A stretch of 55,528 nucleotides of DNA from Welwitschia mirabilis. Its lineage: Eukaryota > Gnetophyta > Gnetopsida > Welwitschiales. The notes under the pieces are model-generated. The model had not been told where the DNA came from, did no database searches, and worked only from the letters and a program-made list of their open reading frames with translations. The translations under genes were made by a program, and so were the position numbers. This document shows positions 12,561-23,640 of this stretch, one piece after another. The DNA is taken from contig JBOZIK010000001.1 of assembly GCA_051453625.1 (NCBI GenBank), positions 293,020,375-293,075,902 on the forward strand, in the 5' to 3' direction. Each line of letters starts with the position of its first letter. Position 1 is the first letter of the stretch.

Positions 12561-12779
12561 TTAGTAACAAGAATTTTTTTGGATTATGATTTTTACTAGT
12601 TATTAAAATTACATTTTATTAATGGCTCTTTATTGATGGTGGTAAATGATCAAAAATCTAAAAACTAAAACTAAAACTAAATTTTTATTATGTCTGAAGA
12701 TCCAAAGGATCTATTGGATAGAGGAAATGATCATGTCATGAAATACAAAGATAGATTCAATAAAGTGGCTAACAATAAT

Positions 12780-13000
12780 GGGATGTAATACAAAAAAATT
12801 GAAGAGATTTTTTCTAATGATATTAAATTGTTTTTCTATAGGTTCTATAGTAGCACAAAAAAATAAAACATGTTCTTTGCCTTCAAGGATGTGTAGATTA
12901 CATAATCTACATGTTTGCTAGGCATGATATTCCATCTTGTACTTTTGATTTTGAGATGATGTAAACTTAATTAAACTTGGCTAATAAAATTTGAATCTTC
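12780..13000 (-). pseudogene. LINE-2 C-terminal Cys-rich (zf-RVT-like) segment
   Basis: Downstream of the RT the minus strand encodes CRLCN, then EGKEHVLFFC about ten residues later. This C..C...H....C spacing matches the zinc-binding motif found behind the RT of many plant LINEs. A frame with few stops continues to about 12780. This supports a near-complete RT C-terminus and sets the LINE-2 3' end near 12700. Confidence 0.5.
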
Positions 13001-13399
13001 ATTGGAACTTTTACTTTGAGACAGTAAACTAGTGAATCAAATATGTTATGATGAATATGCTCAAAATAAAACTTTCTCTTACCTTGTACATTTGTTCATA
13101 ATTTTATTATGACATGCTACTTGATGAAACTATATATATTAGTAGAATTGGTTTGGATATTTTCCTAAGAAATATCCAACTTTTTAGGCCACTGAATTCC
13201 CTAAGGATACATAATTTCTCTTTTATAACTTTGAGAGCTGCTCTTAAAAATTTTAGTTACCATACTTCTATTAGTTTTAAAGTGTAAGCAAAAGACTGAC
13301 ACATGGCTTTGACCTTAATGGGCAAAAAATCACATTCTAATAGCATCATAGGATAGGGTATTTGAATCTTTACCTTAAGTTCATTTATTAATAATAGTT

Positions 13400-14570
13400 T
13401 GTATACTCTCTCAATATAGGTGTCCACATAAAATTGTAGAATACATGATGGATTGAAAAAGTTGTTTGTGAACTTACTAAGCCCAAATCCCCAATGAACT
13501 AGATTTATTTTTATNNNNNNNNNNNNNNNNNNNNNNNNNNNNNNNNNNNNNNNNNNNNNNNNNNNNNNNNNNNNNNNNNNNNNNNNNNNNNNNNNNNNNN
13601 NNNNNNNNNNNNNNTGTTTGTGAACTTACTAAGCCCAAATCCCCAATGAACTAGATTTATTTTTTATAGCATAAAAAGATCTAATTCCACCTGCTATTCT
13701 CTCTTTAATGCTTTTATCCCATCTATAGTTGTTAGAGCAATAAAGACCCTCATACCAAAAAGCTTCTACTATTTTAATTTTCTCTGTGTTAAATTTTAAA
13801 TCAAATTAGGTGTTCTAAGTGTTTCAAGTCATCAATTTAGTTTTCTGGGTATTTAATGTTAAACAAGGGGATGGTTAAAAGTTTTTAAATATTTGAAGCA
13901 TGCTTTTCATATGTCTTTTTGAAGTAGAAATTAAGGCTAAATCATCTACACAAAAGAGCAATTAGAATGCTAATGATTCTATTATAACAACATAGTAATT
14001 ACATTATTTGTAAAGCCAATCTTTTAACTTATTAATGAAGAGAATAAAGAGTGTTGAAGATAGAGAGGATCCTTGTTTTACTCCTATCATAGAGAAAAAT
14101 TTAAAACATCTTTGTTAATTAAAGTCTTCTATTTTAATTATAACCTCTTTATATAATCTTTAGATAGTAGTAAGAAGATCAGAAGGAATTTCAATATGAT
14201 TGAGCTACATTCATAATTTGATATAATTCACTGAATCATAATCTTTAGAAAAATCAATAAATTAAGTAAAATGTTTTTTGTTTGGCTTTTTTACAAAATC
14301 TAGACAGTGACTTGGCATAAGCTAATGATGACTAGCAGAATGATGTTGGTAAAAACCTACTTGGCAAATTGTTTTGATATTATTTTCTTTTACCCAATTA
14401 CCAAACTTTTATTCAAGAAGTGTGTTAAAAATATTTTCAAAAACATTAATTACCACTACCATTTTATATATATTTAGATCATTCTTATCTTCTTTCTTGA
14501 ATAGCAAAACTTCCTTGCTTGTTTTCCATTACTAGTTCTATCCATTTGCCATTTAAAAATTAAAATTTTT
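13400..14570 (-). pseudogene. LINE-2 reverse transcriptase (relic)
   Basis: Minus-strand motifs in order are LFKKEDKNDLNIYKM near 14500, FGNWVKENNIKTICQVGFY near 14400, FIDFSKDYDSVNY at about 14250 (the catalytic Asp of FIDFSKAFD is present), FSMIGVKQGSSLSSTLF near 14080 (the QG turn), and LLFCVDDLALIS near 13950, where the two catalytic Asp of the [FY].DD box survive. Then comes NNYRWDKSIKERIAGGIRSF near 13700. The gene is broken by stops and an N gap. The motif set resembles the LINE type with VKQGCPLSPTLF and a YRW...R...G.RSF thumb. It is the best preserved LINE RT in the window. Confidence 0.7.
13515..13614. other. Assembly gap (100 N) with duplicated edges
   Basis: The ~52 bases before the gap (13463-13514) recur immediately after it from 13615, essentially without change. 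The gap is probably an unmerged overlap inside LINE-2. Confidence 0.9.
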
Positions 14571-15650
14571 CCAAATTTCTTTGTGAATTAAATCTTTGGC
14601 TCTATTAATTAGCTTACCACATAAATTGATTGAATCCATGACCCTTTCATTAGCTAATATATTAATGCTAGTAATAACTTCATTAAAGGTAAAATTGTAA
14701 AAGATTTTAATAATTAACAATAAATATTTTTTTACCTACATCTAAAAAATGATTTTTGTAAAAATCACATATTACAGAAAAAGAGAAATTTATAGACGAG
14801 GATTCTCAGTGCTGTAAAGAATTTCAAAATTTCTTGGGATCTTTTTTTAATCATGTAAATAAAATTTTCTTGTTCATCTTTGATAAATTGTATCTTTTTA
14901 CTTCTAGTAAGGCTTTTGTATCTTTTATTAATTTACATTGTTAAGGTATTAGATTAGCTAAAAAACCTATTTTATTACTAACTTTATAATTCTCAACTTA
15001 TTTATGAAGAATTAAAGGATACATTAGAAAATTCTTTCTACAAAATTAGGTTTTTACTTTCTTAGAGATAAAACTTTAGGGAACTTATATTTTTAAAACA
15101 ATTTAAAAGGATTAACAGATACTTTATTATTTTATTTCTTAAAATAATTCAAATATCTTAAGTAAGATACTTTAACATATTAGTGGTTATCTCTTTCCAT
15201 TGATTCTTTATAAATTAGAAATTCAAGATTATCCATGAGATGAATTAATCATAAAATAAATTTATTCTAAAGCTTATGTTAAAGAAACAACTTAATACAT
15301 TGATAGGTTTTTAGTAAGTTTATAAGGATCTTACTAGCCTAGAATAAGATTTTCTTAGGCTTCATTACTTTTTACATCATGCATATCAAAACTTCTATGA
15401 TCATTTCTATATATAGAATAATCATGCTCTAAAGATATCCACTTGTGATTCCCTTTGTTTTAGAAAATAATTATTATTTTCTAATAAATAATACTAATGT
15501 TAGTTCTATTTATGACACATCTAGAAACCATTTCATTAATGAATATCTTCCTTGAATTAAATTTAGAAGCTTTTAACACTTTCAAATTTTAAACATTTTA
15601 TTTAGTACCTAATGAACCGATTTTGTCTAGATAGTAAATAGGAATATAAT

Positions 15651-15750
15651 NNNNNNNNNNNNNNNNNNNNNNNNNNNNNNNNNNNNNNNNNNNNNNNNNN
15701 NNNNNNNNNNNNNNNNNNNNNNNNNNNNNNNNNNNNNNNNNNNNNNNNNN
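15651..15750. other. Assembly gap (100 N)
   Basis: Both sides hold similar sequence (TCTAGATAGTRAATAGGAAT at about 15626 and 15820), diverged more than at the other gaps. Confidence 0.9.
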
Positions 15751-16453
15751 ACCTAATGCTTAAATAGATTATTATCTAGGAATTATTTACATTTTTAGAG
15801 GTTTTAAACCTATTTTATCTAGATAGTGAATAGGAATATAATTTCTTACATGTGTTTTTCTGCTTCTCACTTACCATGAATGCATTAAGTTGGTTATGTG
15901 GTCCTACATACTCCCATTAATGTAGAGATGAATTTTCTTAGGATTAGCTCTAACTACAATCATGTCTATGATGTTATTTGGTAGATCATTAGTTCATATT
16001 TTTTACTTTATTTTACTAAAAAAAATCTTTCAATGACATCATAACTATGGAACTAACAAGATATTAACATTAAAAAGATAGTCTTATAATGAAAAAAGTT
16101 TATTCTAGGGAATGGTGGTACAGTTATCTAGTTAACTAGCATAATTAAGATTTTAGAAGTTATAGGAATTTCTAAATTTAGTTTTAGTAACTCTAATTTA
16201 TTATCCTATTAGGTTTATTTTTCCTTGAGTATTTATTCTTAGGTACTTCTATTTCCTAGAATGTTAGTTTTCCCCTTAAGCCTTGAATGTTTTATGTTAT
16301 CTCTAAGTATCTTTAGCCTCTCCTCCCCCTTCTTCCTTCCCAATCATGTATGCTCAAAATATCTAATAGTAATGATTAAATATACTTGAGAAGAGAGATC
16401 TATTTTTTGTTTTTGAATAAAATCATCTAACATGATTTTCATTTTCTTAACTT

Positions 16454-16458
16454 TCTTA
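16454..16458. repeat. Copia-1 target-site duplication, left (TCTTA)
   Basis: TCTTA directly left of the 3' LTR edge matches TCTTA at 26262-26266, directly right of the 5' LTR. A perfect 5-bp duplication is the usual Ty1/copia integration scar. Confidence 0.75.
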
Positions 16459-17695
16459 GGAAGCCCATAGAACCCGAGAGACGGCAGTGGGATGGGGCAG
16501 GGGGAGGGGGATTAGGTAATGGTAACTGGAGAAGGATGAATAAAATTTATAATATAAGATTTACCCTTTAAAATTACACTAAAAATATTTAGAATTTGAA
16601 CTAACAAGTTAAACTATTATTAAATGAAATTAGGTAAATGAAATAACATGAAAATAACTAAAAATAGAAATTACCAAATAACATTGCTAGATACAATGAT
16701 TTATAGTGATTCAGAAAAACCACCTACTATAATCTCAGCATTTAGCTTCAACCCTAATACGATATAGATTATTGTTGCTTTCTTATGAGATTTCTTAAGT
16801 TAACTTGCAACCTTTATAAATGAACTTTTTAAGGATAAGTCTCAATCTTCATAGAGAAAAGATTTTAGTAAGAACAATGTTCCTAAATGCACTATCTCGA
16901 CTAGATCTAAAGCATAACAAAATAAAAAATATACTATATAAAAGAAAGTTCACAAATGCAAGTTCATATAATTTAATTTGTAGACCAATGAATCTCAATA
17001 GAACAATAGTGTGCTTTTTCCTTTTTGGTTGATCAAAAAGATATCTAAACATTTTAATTCATTTGGCTTATATAGAAGATAGATTTTATGGTTTAAAAAT
17101 GAATCTAATACTATAATAGTTAAAAATAATAAGATAATAGCTAGGAATATAAGCAAAAAACTTTCATTTCTACCAAAACTTCTCGATTCCTTGAAGCATT
17201 TGATTGACTCCATTGATTGTTGTTACTAAAGTTAGTCGACTTCATTTTCTATAGTTGACTTGATTTCCTTATGTCACTTAGTCTAATTAATCCCATATAG
17301 AATCTAGATGATTGCATTTAGTCTAGGTCTAGTCGACTTCCTTTTTATTTGATTAATCCCTCATTAACTTGATATGAAAAATATATTTAGCATAAGTCTA
17401 GTTAATCCCTATGAAATCCGATTGATCCCTTGATAAATTTATTATATAGTGCTTGATATAGGTCTAATAAATTTCTTTAGGATTTAATTAGCCCCTTGAT
17501 AAATTAATCAAATAATTTTTAGTATAGATCCAGTCGACCCATTGATAGTTCTGTTACGTAAGTTCACATGAGCCTAGTAAAAAATGTTAGATTACTTCTG
17601 ACATGTAACAACTATAATTTTATATACTAATTATACTATATTTTACTATAACAAATATGTTAATTTGCCATTAAATTGACAAAATTAACTTAATA
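16459..17695 (-). repeat. Copia-1 3' LTR
   Basis: It aligns along its length with 24821-26261. The termini have decayed from TG/CA (it ends TATTAAG on the minus strand where its partner has TGTTAAG). A G-rich stretch at 16473-16512 is absent from the partner. Its 17220-17560 part carries repeated GTCTAGTYRAYYCC / GATTGATCCC-like motifs, including GTCGAC palindromes. The short open frames at 16820-17213 are LTR sequence, not genes. Confidence 0.8.
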
Positions 17696-17710
17696 ATCTC
17701 CCTCTTTAAC
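17696..17710 (-). other. Copia-1 polypurine tract
   Basis: The minus strand reads GTTAAAGAGGGAGAT directly before the 3' LTR and follows GCCATCAAT. Plant copia elements typically carry GCCATCAATG..AAAGGGGGAGA here. It primes plus-strand DNA synthesis. Confidence 0.75.
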
Positions 17711-18120
17711 ATTGATGGCAAAATATATTTAATTATATATAAAAATGTTTCAAGCTTATAATCAAAACACCCCCTCATGATATACCCATAATAAAAACAT
17801 AAAGTATTATTAGCTAGATCAATAACATTTTTATTTAATACAAATATGTATAATGTTTTTATAAAGATGAAAATTTTAAAAATTTTTAAAGGCATAATAT
17901 GTAAGAAATATAACATTCATTAGTAAGTTGTATAACTGATATTAACATTTATTACTACTAAGCAAACATAAGTAATACAGCTAATACCAATTGACAAACT
18001 ACAACTAAGTAATAACAACCATGCTTTATTAAATGAAATTAGAAAAAACATTTTTTAATTTAAGATATAGAATATTTTATTCATCTATTAACATCATTGA
18101 CAAAGGAGAGAAAATAACAA
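17711..18120 (-). other. Copia-1 3' untranslated stretch
   Basis: AT-rich sequence between the third ORF and the polypurine tract. The 81-residue frame at 17671-17916 crosses the LTR boundary and is not a gene. Confidence 0.5.
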
Positions 18121-19190
18121 TAACAATAAAAACTTTAATCTGATTACTTCTCTTATTTTTTCTCAGATTCTTCTTCAAAAACTAGTCATCATCTTCTTTC
18201 TTTTCTATTGCCTTCTGATAAGAACTACTAGCTTCCTCAAAAGTGCCTACAAATTTGTATCCTACTATAATAAGTGCCTCCTTCATGTGGCATGTATGTG
18301 AATCAAGCCTCTTCAAGTATGAAAGAGTCTCTTTAGGGAAGGTATACTTCACAAAAGAAGGGTTTAAAAGATTTCTTAAACCTAGAGAAAATGTGCATTC
18401 ATAATAGAGTGGAATGCATAGTGGGAGATATTGGATTTAAGATTTAAATCTTGGAATGCATTTGGACTCTATAATAGTAATAAATATTTACAATTAAGAT
18501 GGAGTAAGGAGGAGCTTTAGTCTTGTGGTATTCCATTTAAGAGATCACATTATTAAGAAAGATGAAACAAGCATTAATATAGTAATGTATTCCCACTAAA
18601 TAAAGAAAATAAGCACAATAGGTTAAGATCTTATCGCAGGGACCAATAAGAGGTAAAAATTTAAAAGTAAAAACTAAATGACAAAAGCAAAATTTGGAAA
18701 TGAGATGGGAGGTGGAAAGGTTAGTTTTCCACCAAATGAATTTTCCATAGAGCTTCCTTGTGATTTTTATTTTATCATATATGGAGTCACATAAGGATAA
18801 AAAATCTTCATAGTCTCCTCTAGAGAGATTTATAAGAAATACAATCAGATATAGGGTAACTCTTATTCTCTCCCCCAAAATAAGCATTAAAAGACTAGAG
18901 GAATCCACATCATACAAAGCATTATTATAGAATATGTGAGTAAGAAAAGGATATGCAGACATAGAAACCTCAAGGAAATAAGAGATATGTATATTATTAA
19001 GTAATATTACCATATCCCTAAGTTCTCTTAAAGCTATTAGCCTTTCCTAATAGGCAGGTTTCTTTTCAAAATTTTGAGAAAACTTATCTAAAATGTTATT
19101 TAACATTATTAATTAGAAATATCCTAGATCTCTACTTGCTACTTCTTTTTGTCTTAATCTTCTTGAGAATCCTTTTACCTTAGAGACATG
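18121..19190 (-). pseudogene. Copia-1 third ORF: putative plant transposon protein (relic)
   Basis: The 158-residue frame at 18537-19013 extends upstream in the same frame through only two stops (both TAG or TAA where CAG or CAA is plausible) to an Arg/Lys-rich start near 19190. Recognisable parts are LRELRDMVILLNNIHIS near 19030, then YPFLTHIFYNNA near 18950, and a C-terminal segment ending YYINACFIFLNNVI near 18550. That order (basic head, Y..L...FY.NA, later G..I....I) matches the plant-specific transposon protein domain (PF20167-like) often seen beside retroelement genes. Its function is unknown. Position between RNase H and the 3' LTR is where env-like ORFs lie in some plant copia elements, but I see no secretion signal or fusion features. 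Copia-2 has a counterpart at 42755-43600. Domain identity is by eye. Confidence 0.5.
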
Positions 19191-19590
19191 TGACACTTGC
19201 TAAAAACCAAGGAAGGAGGAAGGAAACTAATAAGATCTAAAGAAGACAAGGATACAAGTGAAAACAAGGTAGGTAGGGTTCCCAAAAAAATTTATTGGGG
19301 GGAAAATATGCTAAATCTAAGAAAATAAATCAAGTTCACCACCTTTCTTCCATTCCTAATCTTATAGGTCTAGTTAACTAGATTATCATCTTGTCGACCT
19401 ATTAAAATATGGATACAAAAAGTTCTAGGTCTGCTTAATTTGGACTATATTCTAGTCAATCTAACTTATTTCAATTTTACTTGAAAATATTTCAAGTGAC
19501 CAGCTTAAATTCTAATTAACCTAACTTATCCAAGTCTAGTTGATCAAATTACAAATTTCATTGATCACCTTACTTTTAGTTAAAGGATGG
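19190..19590 (-). other. Spacer between Copia-1 pol and third ORF
   Basis: About 400 bases without a readable frame. It carries several GTCTAGTTAACTAGA / AGTYGACC-like motifs (around 19370-19530), the same motif style as in the LTR. Confidence 0.5.
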
Positions 19591-22500
19591 AGGAACAACC
19601 CATAGTTCACAATAAAGACTTAAAAATTTGTAAAAGTTTAAGGATTCCATAAAGATATTAGCTATTTGTCTATCAGTGCTTATAAAATTCATGGGAATAT
19701 TAATTTTTCTACTTGATCTCTAAGAAAATGATGTCTAAGTTTAATATGTTTAGTGTAAGAATGATGAATAGGATTTTTGGTAATATTAATTGCACTTTTA
19801 TTATTACAAAATATTGATACCTACCTATAGCCAACTCTAAAGTCTTTAAGCATTTGTTTCATTCATAGAAGATGTGTACAACAACTTTCTACTACTATGT
19901 ATTCTACTTCTGCTATGAAGAGAGAAATAAAATTTTACTTCTTATTTGCCTATCCTACCAAGCATGATCCTAAAAGGAAGTAATTTTTACTAGTACTTTT
20001 ATGATCATCTTTGCATCTAGCCTAATCTGCATCACTAAAACATGCAAGTTTAAAAGAAGTTCCTATAGGATACCATAGCTCATAGTCACTCATACCTTTA
20101 TATACCTTATGATTCTTTTGATAGCTTGTAGGTGTGATTCCTTTAGTTTAATCTAATTTTTATCATACATAATAACATTATTACTTATATTAGGTCAACT
20201 AGTAGTTAAATACAAAAGACTCCCTATCATGCTTCTATAAAGTTTTTGATATACTAATTTACCATGATCATCAAGCTGACCTTATACAAAGTTGACATAG
20301 GAGTATTAATTAATTTTGTATTTCTAAATATAATTCACTTAATAAACTCCTTTAAGTATTCTAACTAAGTGATGAAAATATCCTATTTTGTTTGTTTAAT
20401 TTTTGAACCAAAAAAAATACTTACCTCACTAAGTATACTTATCTTAAAGTGTGTTATCATAATGTTATCAAACTCTTTCAAGAGATATCCTCCTTTAAGA
20501 TCTAAAAATTATATCATTAACATAGATCTGAATGATAATAAATTCTTTCTTAAGATTCTTGATAAAGACAGTTTATCCACNNNNNNNNNNNNNNNNNNNN
20601 NNNNNNNNNNNNNNNNNNNNNNNNNNNNNNNNNNNNNNNNNNNNNNNNNNNNNNNNNNNNNNNNNNNNNNNNNNNNNNNNNNNNNNNNNNNNNNNNNNNN
20701 NNNNNNNNNNNNNNNNNNNNNNNNNNNNNNNNNNNNNNNNNNNNNNNNNNNNNNNNNNNNNNNNNNNNNNNNNNNNNNNNNNNNNNNNNNNNNNNNNNNN
20801 NNNNNNNNNNNNNNNNNNNNNNNNNNNNNNNNNNNNNNNNNNNNNNNNNNNNNNNNNNNNNNNNNNNNNNNNNNNNNNNNNNNNNNNNNNNNNNNNNNNN
20901 NNNNNNNNNNNNNNNNNNNNNNNNNNNNNNNNNNNNNNNNNNNNNNNNNNNNNNNNNNNNNNNNNNNNNNNNNNNNNNNNNNNNNNNNNNNNNNNNNNNN
21001 NNNNNNNNNNNNNNNNNNNNNNNNNNNNNNNNNNNNNNNNNNNNNNNNNNNNNNNNNNNNNNNNNNNNNNNNNNNNNNNNNNNNNNNNNNNNNNNNNNNN
21101 NNNNNNNNNNNNNNNNNNCTTTAAAATTTTTGAAGGCTACATAGGAAAGAAACATTTTAATGCTATCTAGAATTACCATAGTTACAAAGATATCTTTTAG
21201 ATCTATTCCTTTAATTTCATTGTATCTTTGAATCACAAATCTAGCTTTGTTCTTAATCACATTATTGTATTCATCATACTTGTTCTTAAATATCTATTTT
21301 ATTCCAATTACATTTTGATCCTTTGATATTTTTACTAATTTGCCAACATCATTTCTTCTAAATTTCTGTAATTCTTCTTGCATTTTTGTCATCCATTCTT
21401 CATAAGTTTTAGTCTCTTTATACTTCTTAGGTAAAATTTGAGAGACATAAAAAATATGGGTAAAAAATTTTATAAGAAGTTCTTGTGTGTATTTTGAGCT
21501 TACATCTCCAATAATAAAATTAAGAGGGTGATATTTTATATCTTTGAAATTTTTAAATGTAACTTCTTGAGTTATTTCTTTTTCTTTTTCATTTGTTACT
21601 TATTTAATTGTCAAGATACTTGGGATAATATTTTCTTCACTAGTTGAAGGTAGAGGTCTAGTACTAAAGTTATCTATTTGTACATTTATGGATTTTTCCA
21701 ATATTAAACTTTATTTATTAAATACTCGATAAGCTTTACTTCTAATTAAACATCCTAGAAACATTACTTCATCGCCTTAGACTCAAATTTTCTCAAGTAT
21801 TCTTTATCTTTTAAGATAAAGCATTTACTTTTAAAGATCTTAAAATATGATAGATTTAACTTTCTTCCTTTCCAAAGCTCATAGGGGGTTTTATCCATAA
21901 GTAGTCTTAGATAAACTCTATTAATAATGTATCATGTAGTACTTAATACTTTAGCCCAAAATGTTTTAGGCACTTCCTTATAATTTTGCATTATTCTCTC
22001 CATATCTTAAAGGACTTGTTTTTTCCTTTCTATAATTCCAATTTTTTTGGGTACTTTGGAGTTAAAAACTAATGTCCTATACCATTGTCCATACAATATT
22101 TCTTAAGAATATGATTTTCAACTTCCCCTTCATAATCACTTCTAATTCATTTAATAGTATATATTTTCTTATTTTGGATTTTGTTACAAATTTCAACATA
22201 ACTTTTGAAAGTTCTAACCTTATTTCCAAGGAAAATAATGCAAGTGAATCCACAAAAGTCATCTATCATTATTAAAAAAATATTGTTTTCCTTCTATAAT
22301 TTTGGTTTAAGTAGGTTCAATAAGTCTAGGTGAATGATTTTAAAGGGAATTATTATAGAAACTAACTTTTTATTCTTATGAAAAGTTCTCACCTATTTTT
22401 GTTTTTGGCAAGCACCATGCAACTAATGTTTGTTAACATTAATCTTAGGAATTCCTTTTATAATTTTGTTTTTAATGATGGCTTTAAGATGATCATAGTT

Positions 22501-22900
22501 TACATGTCCTAACTATTAGTACAATAACTCTTCTTAGTTTATATGAAAAAAATAACAAAAAGAATAAGGTTAATCAAAATTATAACATTATCTATTCTCT
22601 TTGCTTTAACAAGGACTTAATTTATTTAACCATGTCTATCTTCATATTTCTTACTATAAAAAATAACTTCATGACCTTTATTATAAATCTAAGTAATACT
22701 AAGCAAATTTTATCTAAGACCATTCACATTTAAAACTTCATTAACTTTAGGTATGTTACCTTCATTAATGCTTCCAATGCCTTCACTTTTAGCTTTTCAT
22801 TATCATTGAAGGTTACTTCTCCTCCATTAAGATCTTCCAAGTGTTAAAATCTTGATTTCTCATCTATCACGTTCTAAGAATAGCTACTATTTAAATATCA
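19590..22900 (-). pseudogene. Copia-1 pol: protease, integrase, RT, RNase H (relic)
   Basis: On the minus strand the protease box lies near 22900-22870: YLNSSYS where YLDSGCS is usual, so the catalytic Asp is Asn. GAG-pre-integrase follows at about 22520-22400 (LGHVNYDHLKAIIKNK, HGACQ). Integrase spans 22340-21680 with MIDDF, IRSDYEGE and IGIIERKK, so the D,D,E residues are readable. RT begins near 21270 (NKARFVIQRYNEIKGID), passes into a 538-base N gap, and resumes at IYVNDIIF near 20520, where the first Asp of YVDD is Asn. RNase H lies at 20060-19600 (GCKDDRKSTS, LGSCLVGWANKK, IKLRHHFLRDQVE). Stops occur about every 20-60 residues. The domain order is textbook Ty1/copia. Confidence 0.85.
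20581..21118. other. Assembly gap (538 N) inside Copia-1 RT
   Basis: A sized gap that removes the middle of the RT. The three long frames that run across it (20369-21260) are products of the N run. Confidence 0.95.
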
Positions 22901-22904
22901 ATAA

Positions 22905-23640
22905 GTTCTATTTGATACCTTAAATGTTGTTTGGATCAACAAAATTTTTAAATTATTAGCCCTTACCCACTTAGTCCTTTTAGATGTTTGTGGTACATAA
23001 TTTTTAGGAATAAATTTAAATGGGAAGGTACTAGTAAGTTTTAAAAATAACATTATATTTCCAAATTTGCAAAATAATTTTGAATGATTTAACTTTCTAC
23101 AAAAATGATAGGTAATCTTTTAAATAAAATTATTATTTTGTCATGTTAAATTATTTGAATGATTGAGTGATTTAAAGGAGGTGAAACAAATCCCTCTCTT
23201 ATCACAGACTAATTTTTGTATTTCAAGTATCTAATATAATTTACTAGAACTATTAGAAAATCTATTTATAAAATGAGATAATATTTTTACCTCTTGAATT
23301 AGCTTGGTGTTTTCTATTTGGATCATCTTGTATTTAGCCTCTAATGCTTCCTTTTCCTTGCTTAAAGCTTTTGCTATTTTGTTTAGTTCATTGATCCAAT
23401 TTACTAGCTTTTTACATTCTAAGTATAATTCTTGCAAAATTTTCTTTAGCTCTTCTTGGCTTTTTTTTTATATGGTTTAAGTTATTTAGTTAAGTTGAAG
23501 ATGACCTATTATTCAAGGAAGACACTATTGCCATAAAAGAGGGCCTCCTATCTCCATCTGATTCTTAACTTCTACTATTTTCTTCTTCATCTACATTATC
23601 TCTAGTGGTAATGAATATGATTTATTCAATTTTTTTTGAT
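22905..23640 (-). pseudogene. Copia-1 gag-pol linker, including a coiled-coil-like frame
   Basis: Between the zinc knuckle and protease the minus strand has a 68-residue open frame (23231-23437). It is rich in Lys, Glu and Leu with heptad-like spacing (LVNWINELNKIAKALSKEKE), suggesting a short coiled coil. Such regions are common in the C-terminal half of gag in this copia type. It lies in order with gag and pol, so I read it as part of the same broken polyprotein. Confidence 0.45.

Larger units (their letters stand above)
10300..12640 (+). mobile_element. LINE-1: decayed non-LTR retrotransposon, plus strand
   Basis: A readable RT lies at 11880-12560. The stretch before it, about 10300-11880, is where an endonuclease should lie. 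A DVNIF segment near 10520 could be a decayed GDFN motif, but this is weak. A 10-base run of N lies at 11373-11382. The element stops near 12640, where a minus-strand LINE begins. No tail or target duplication was recognised. Confidence 0.5.
12700..16450 (-). mobile_element. LINE-2: decayed non-LTR retrotransposon, minus strand
   Basis: The RT and a downstream Cys-rich segment read on the minus strand from about 14560 to 12780. Upstream (14600-16450) is largely unreadable, although one frame near 16330-15840 has few stops if TAA/TAG are taken as mutated CAA/CAG. It belongs to a different LINE family from LINE-1 and LINE-3, judged by its VKQG..L motif and the domain after RT. Two N gaps (13515-13614 and 15651-15750) interrupt it. 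The right edge was set by the Copia-1 target duplication at 16454 and may lie earlier. Confidence 0.55.

Noticed and set aside
16820-17213. Three overlapping small frames on both strands
   Set aside because: All lie in the Copia-1 3' LTR and are not kept in the 5' LTR.
18130-18200. Apparent hydrophobic tail in the Copia-1 third ORF
   Set aside because: Frame is uncertain there, stops intervene, and the same T-rich bias as in Copia-2 explains it.
20369-21260. Three long open frames (212-251 residues)
   Set aside because: They consist almost wholly of the 538-base N run; only the ends are sequence, and those belong to the broken Copia-1 RT.
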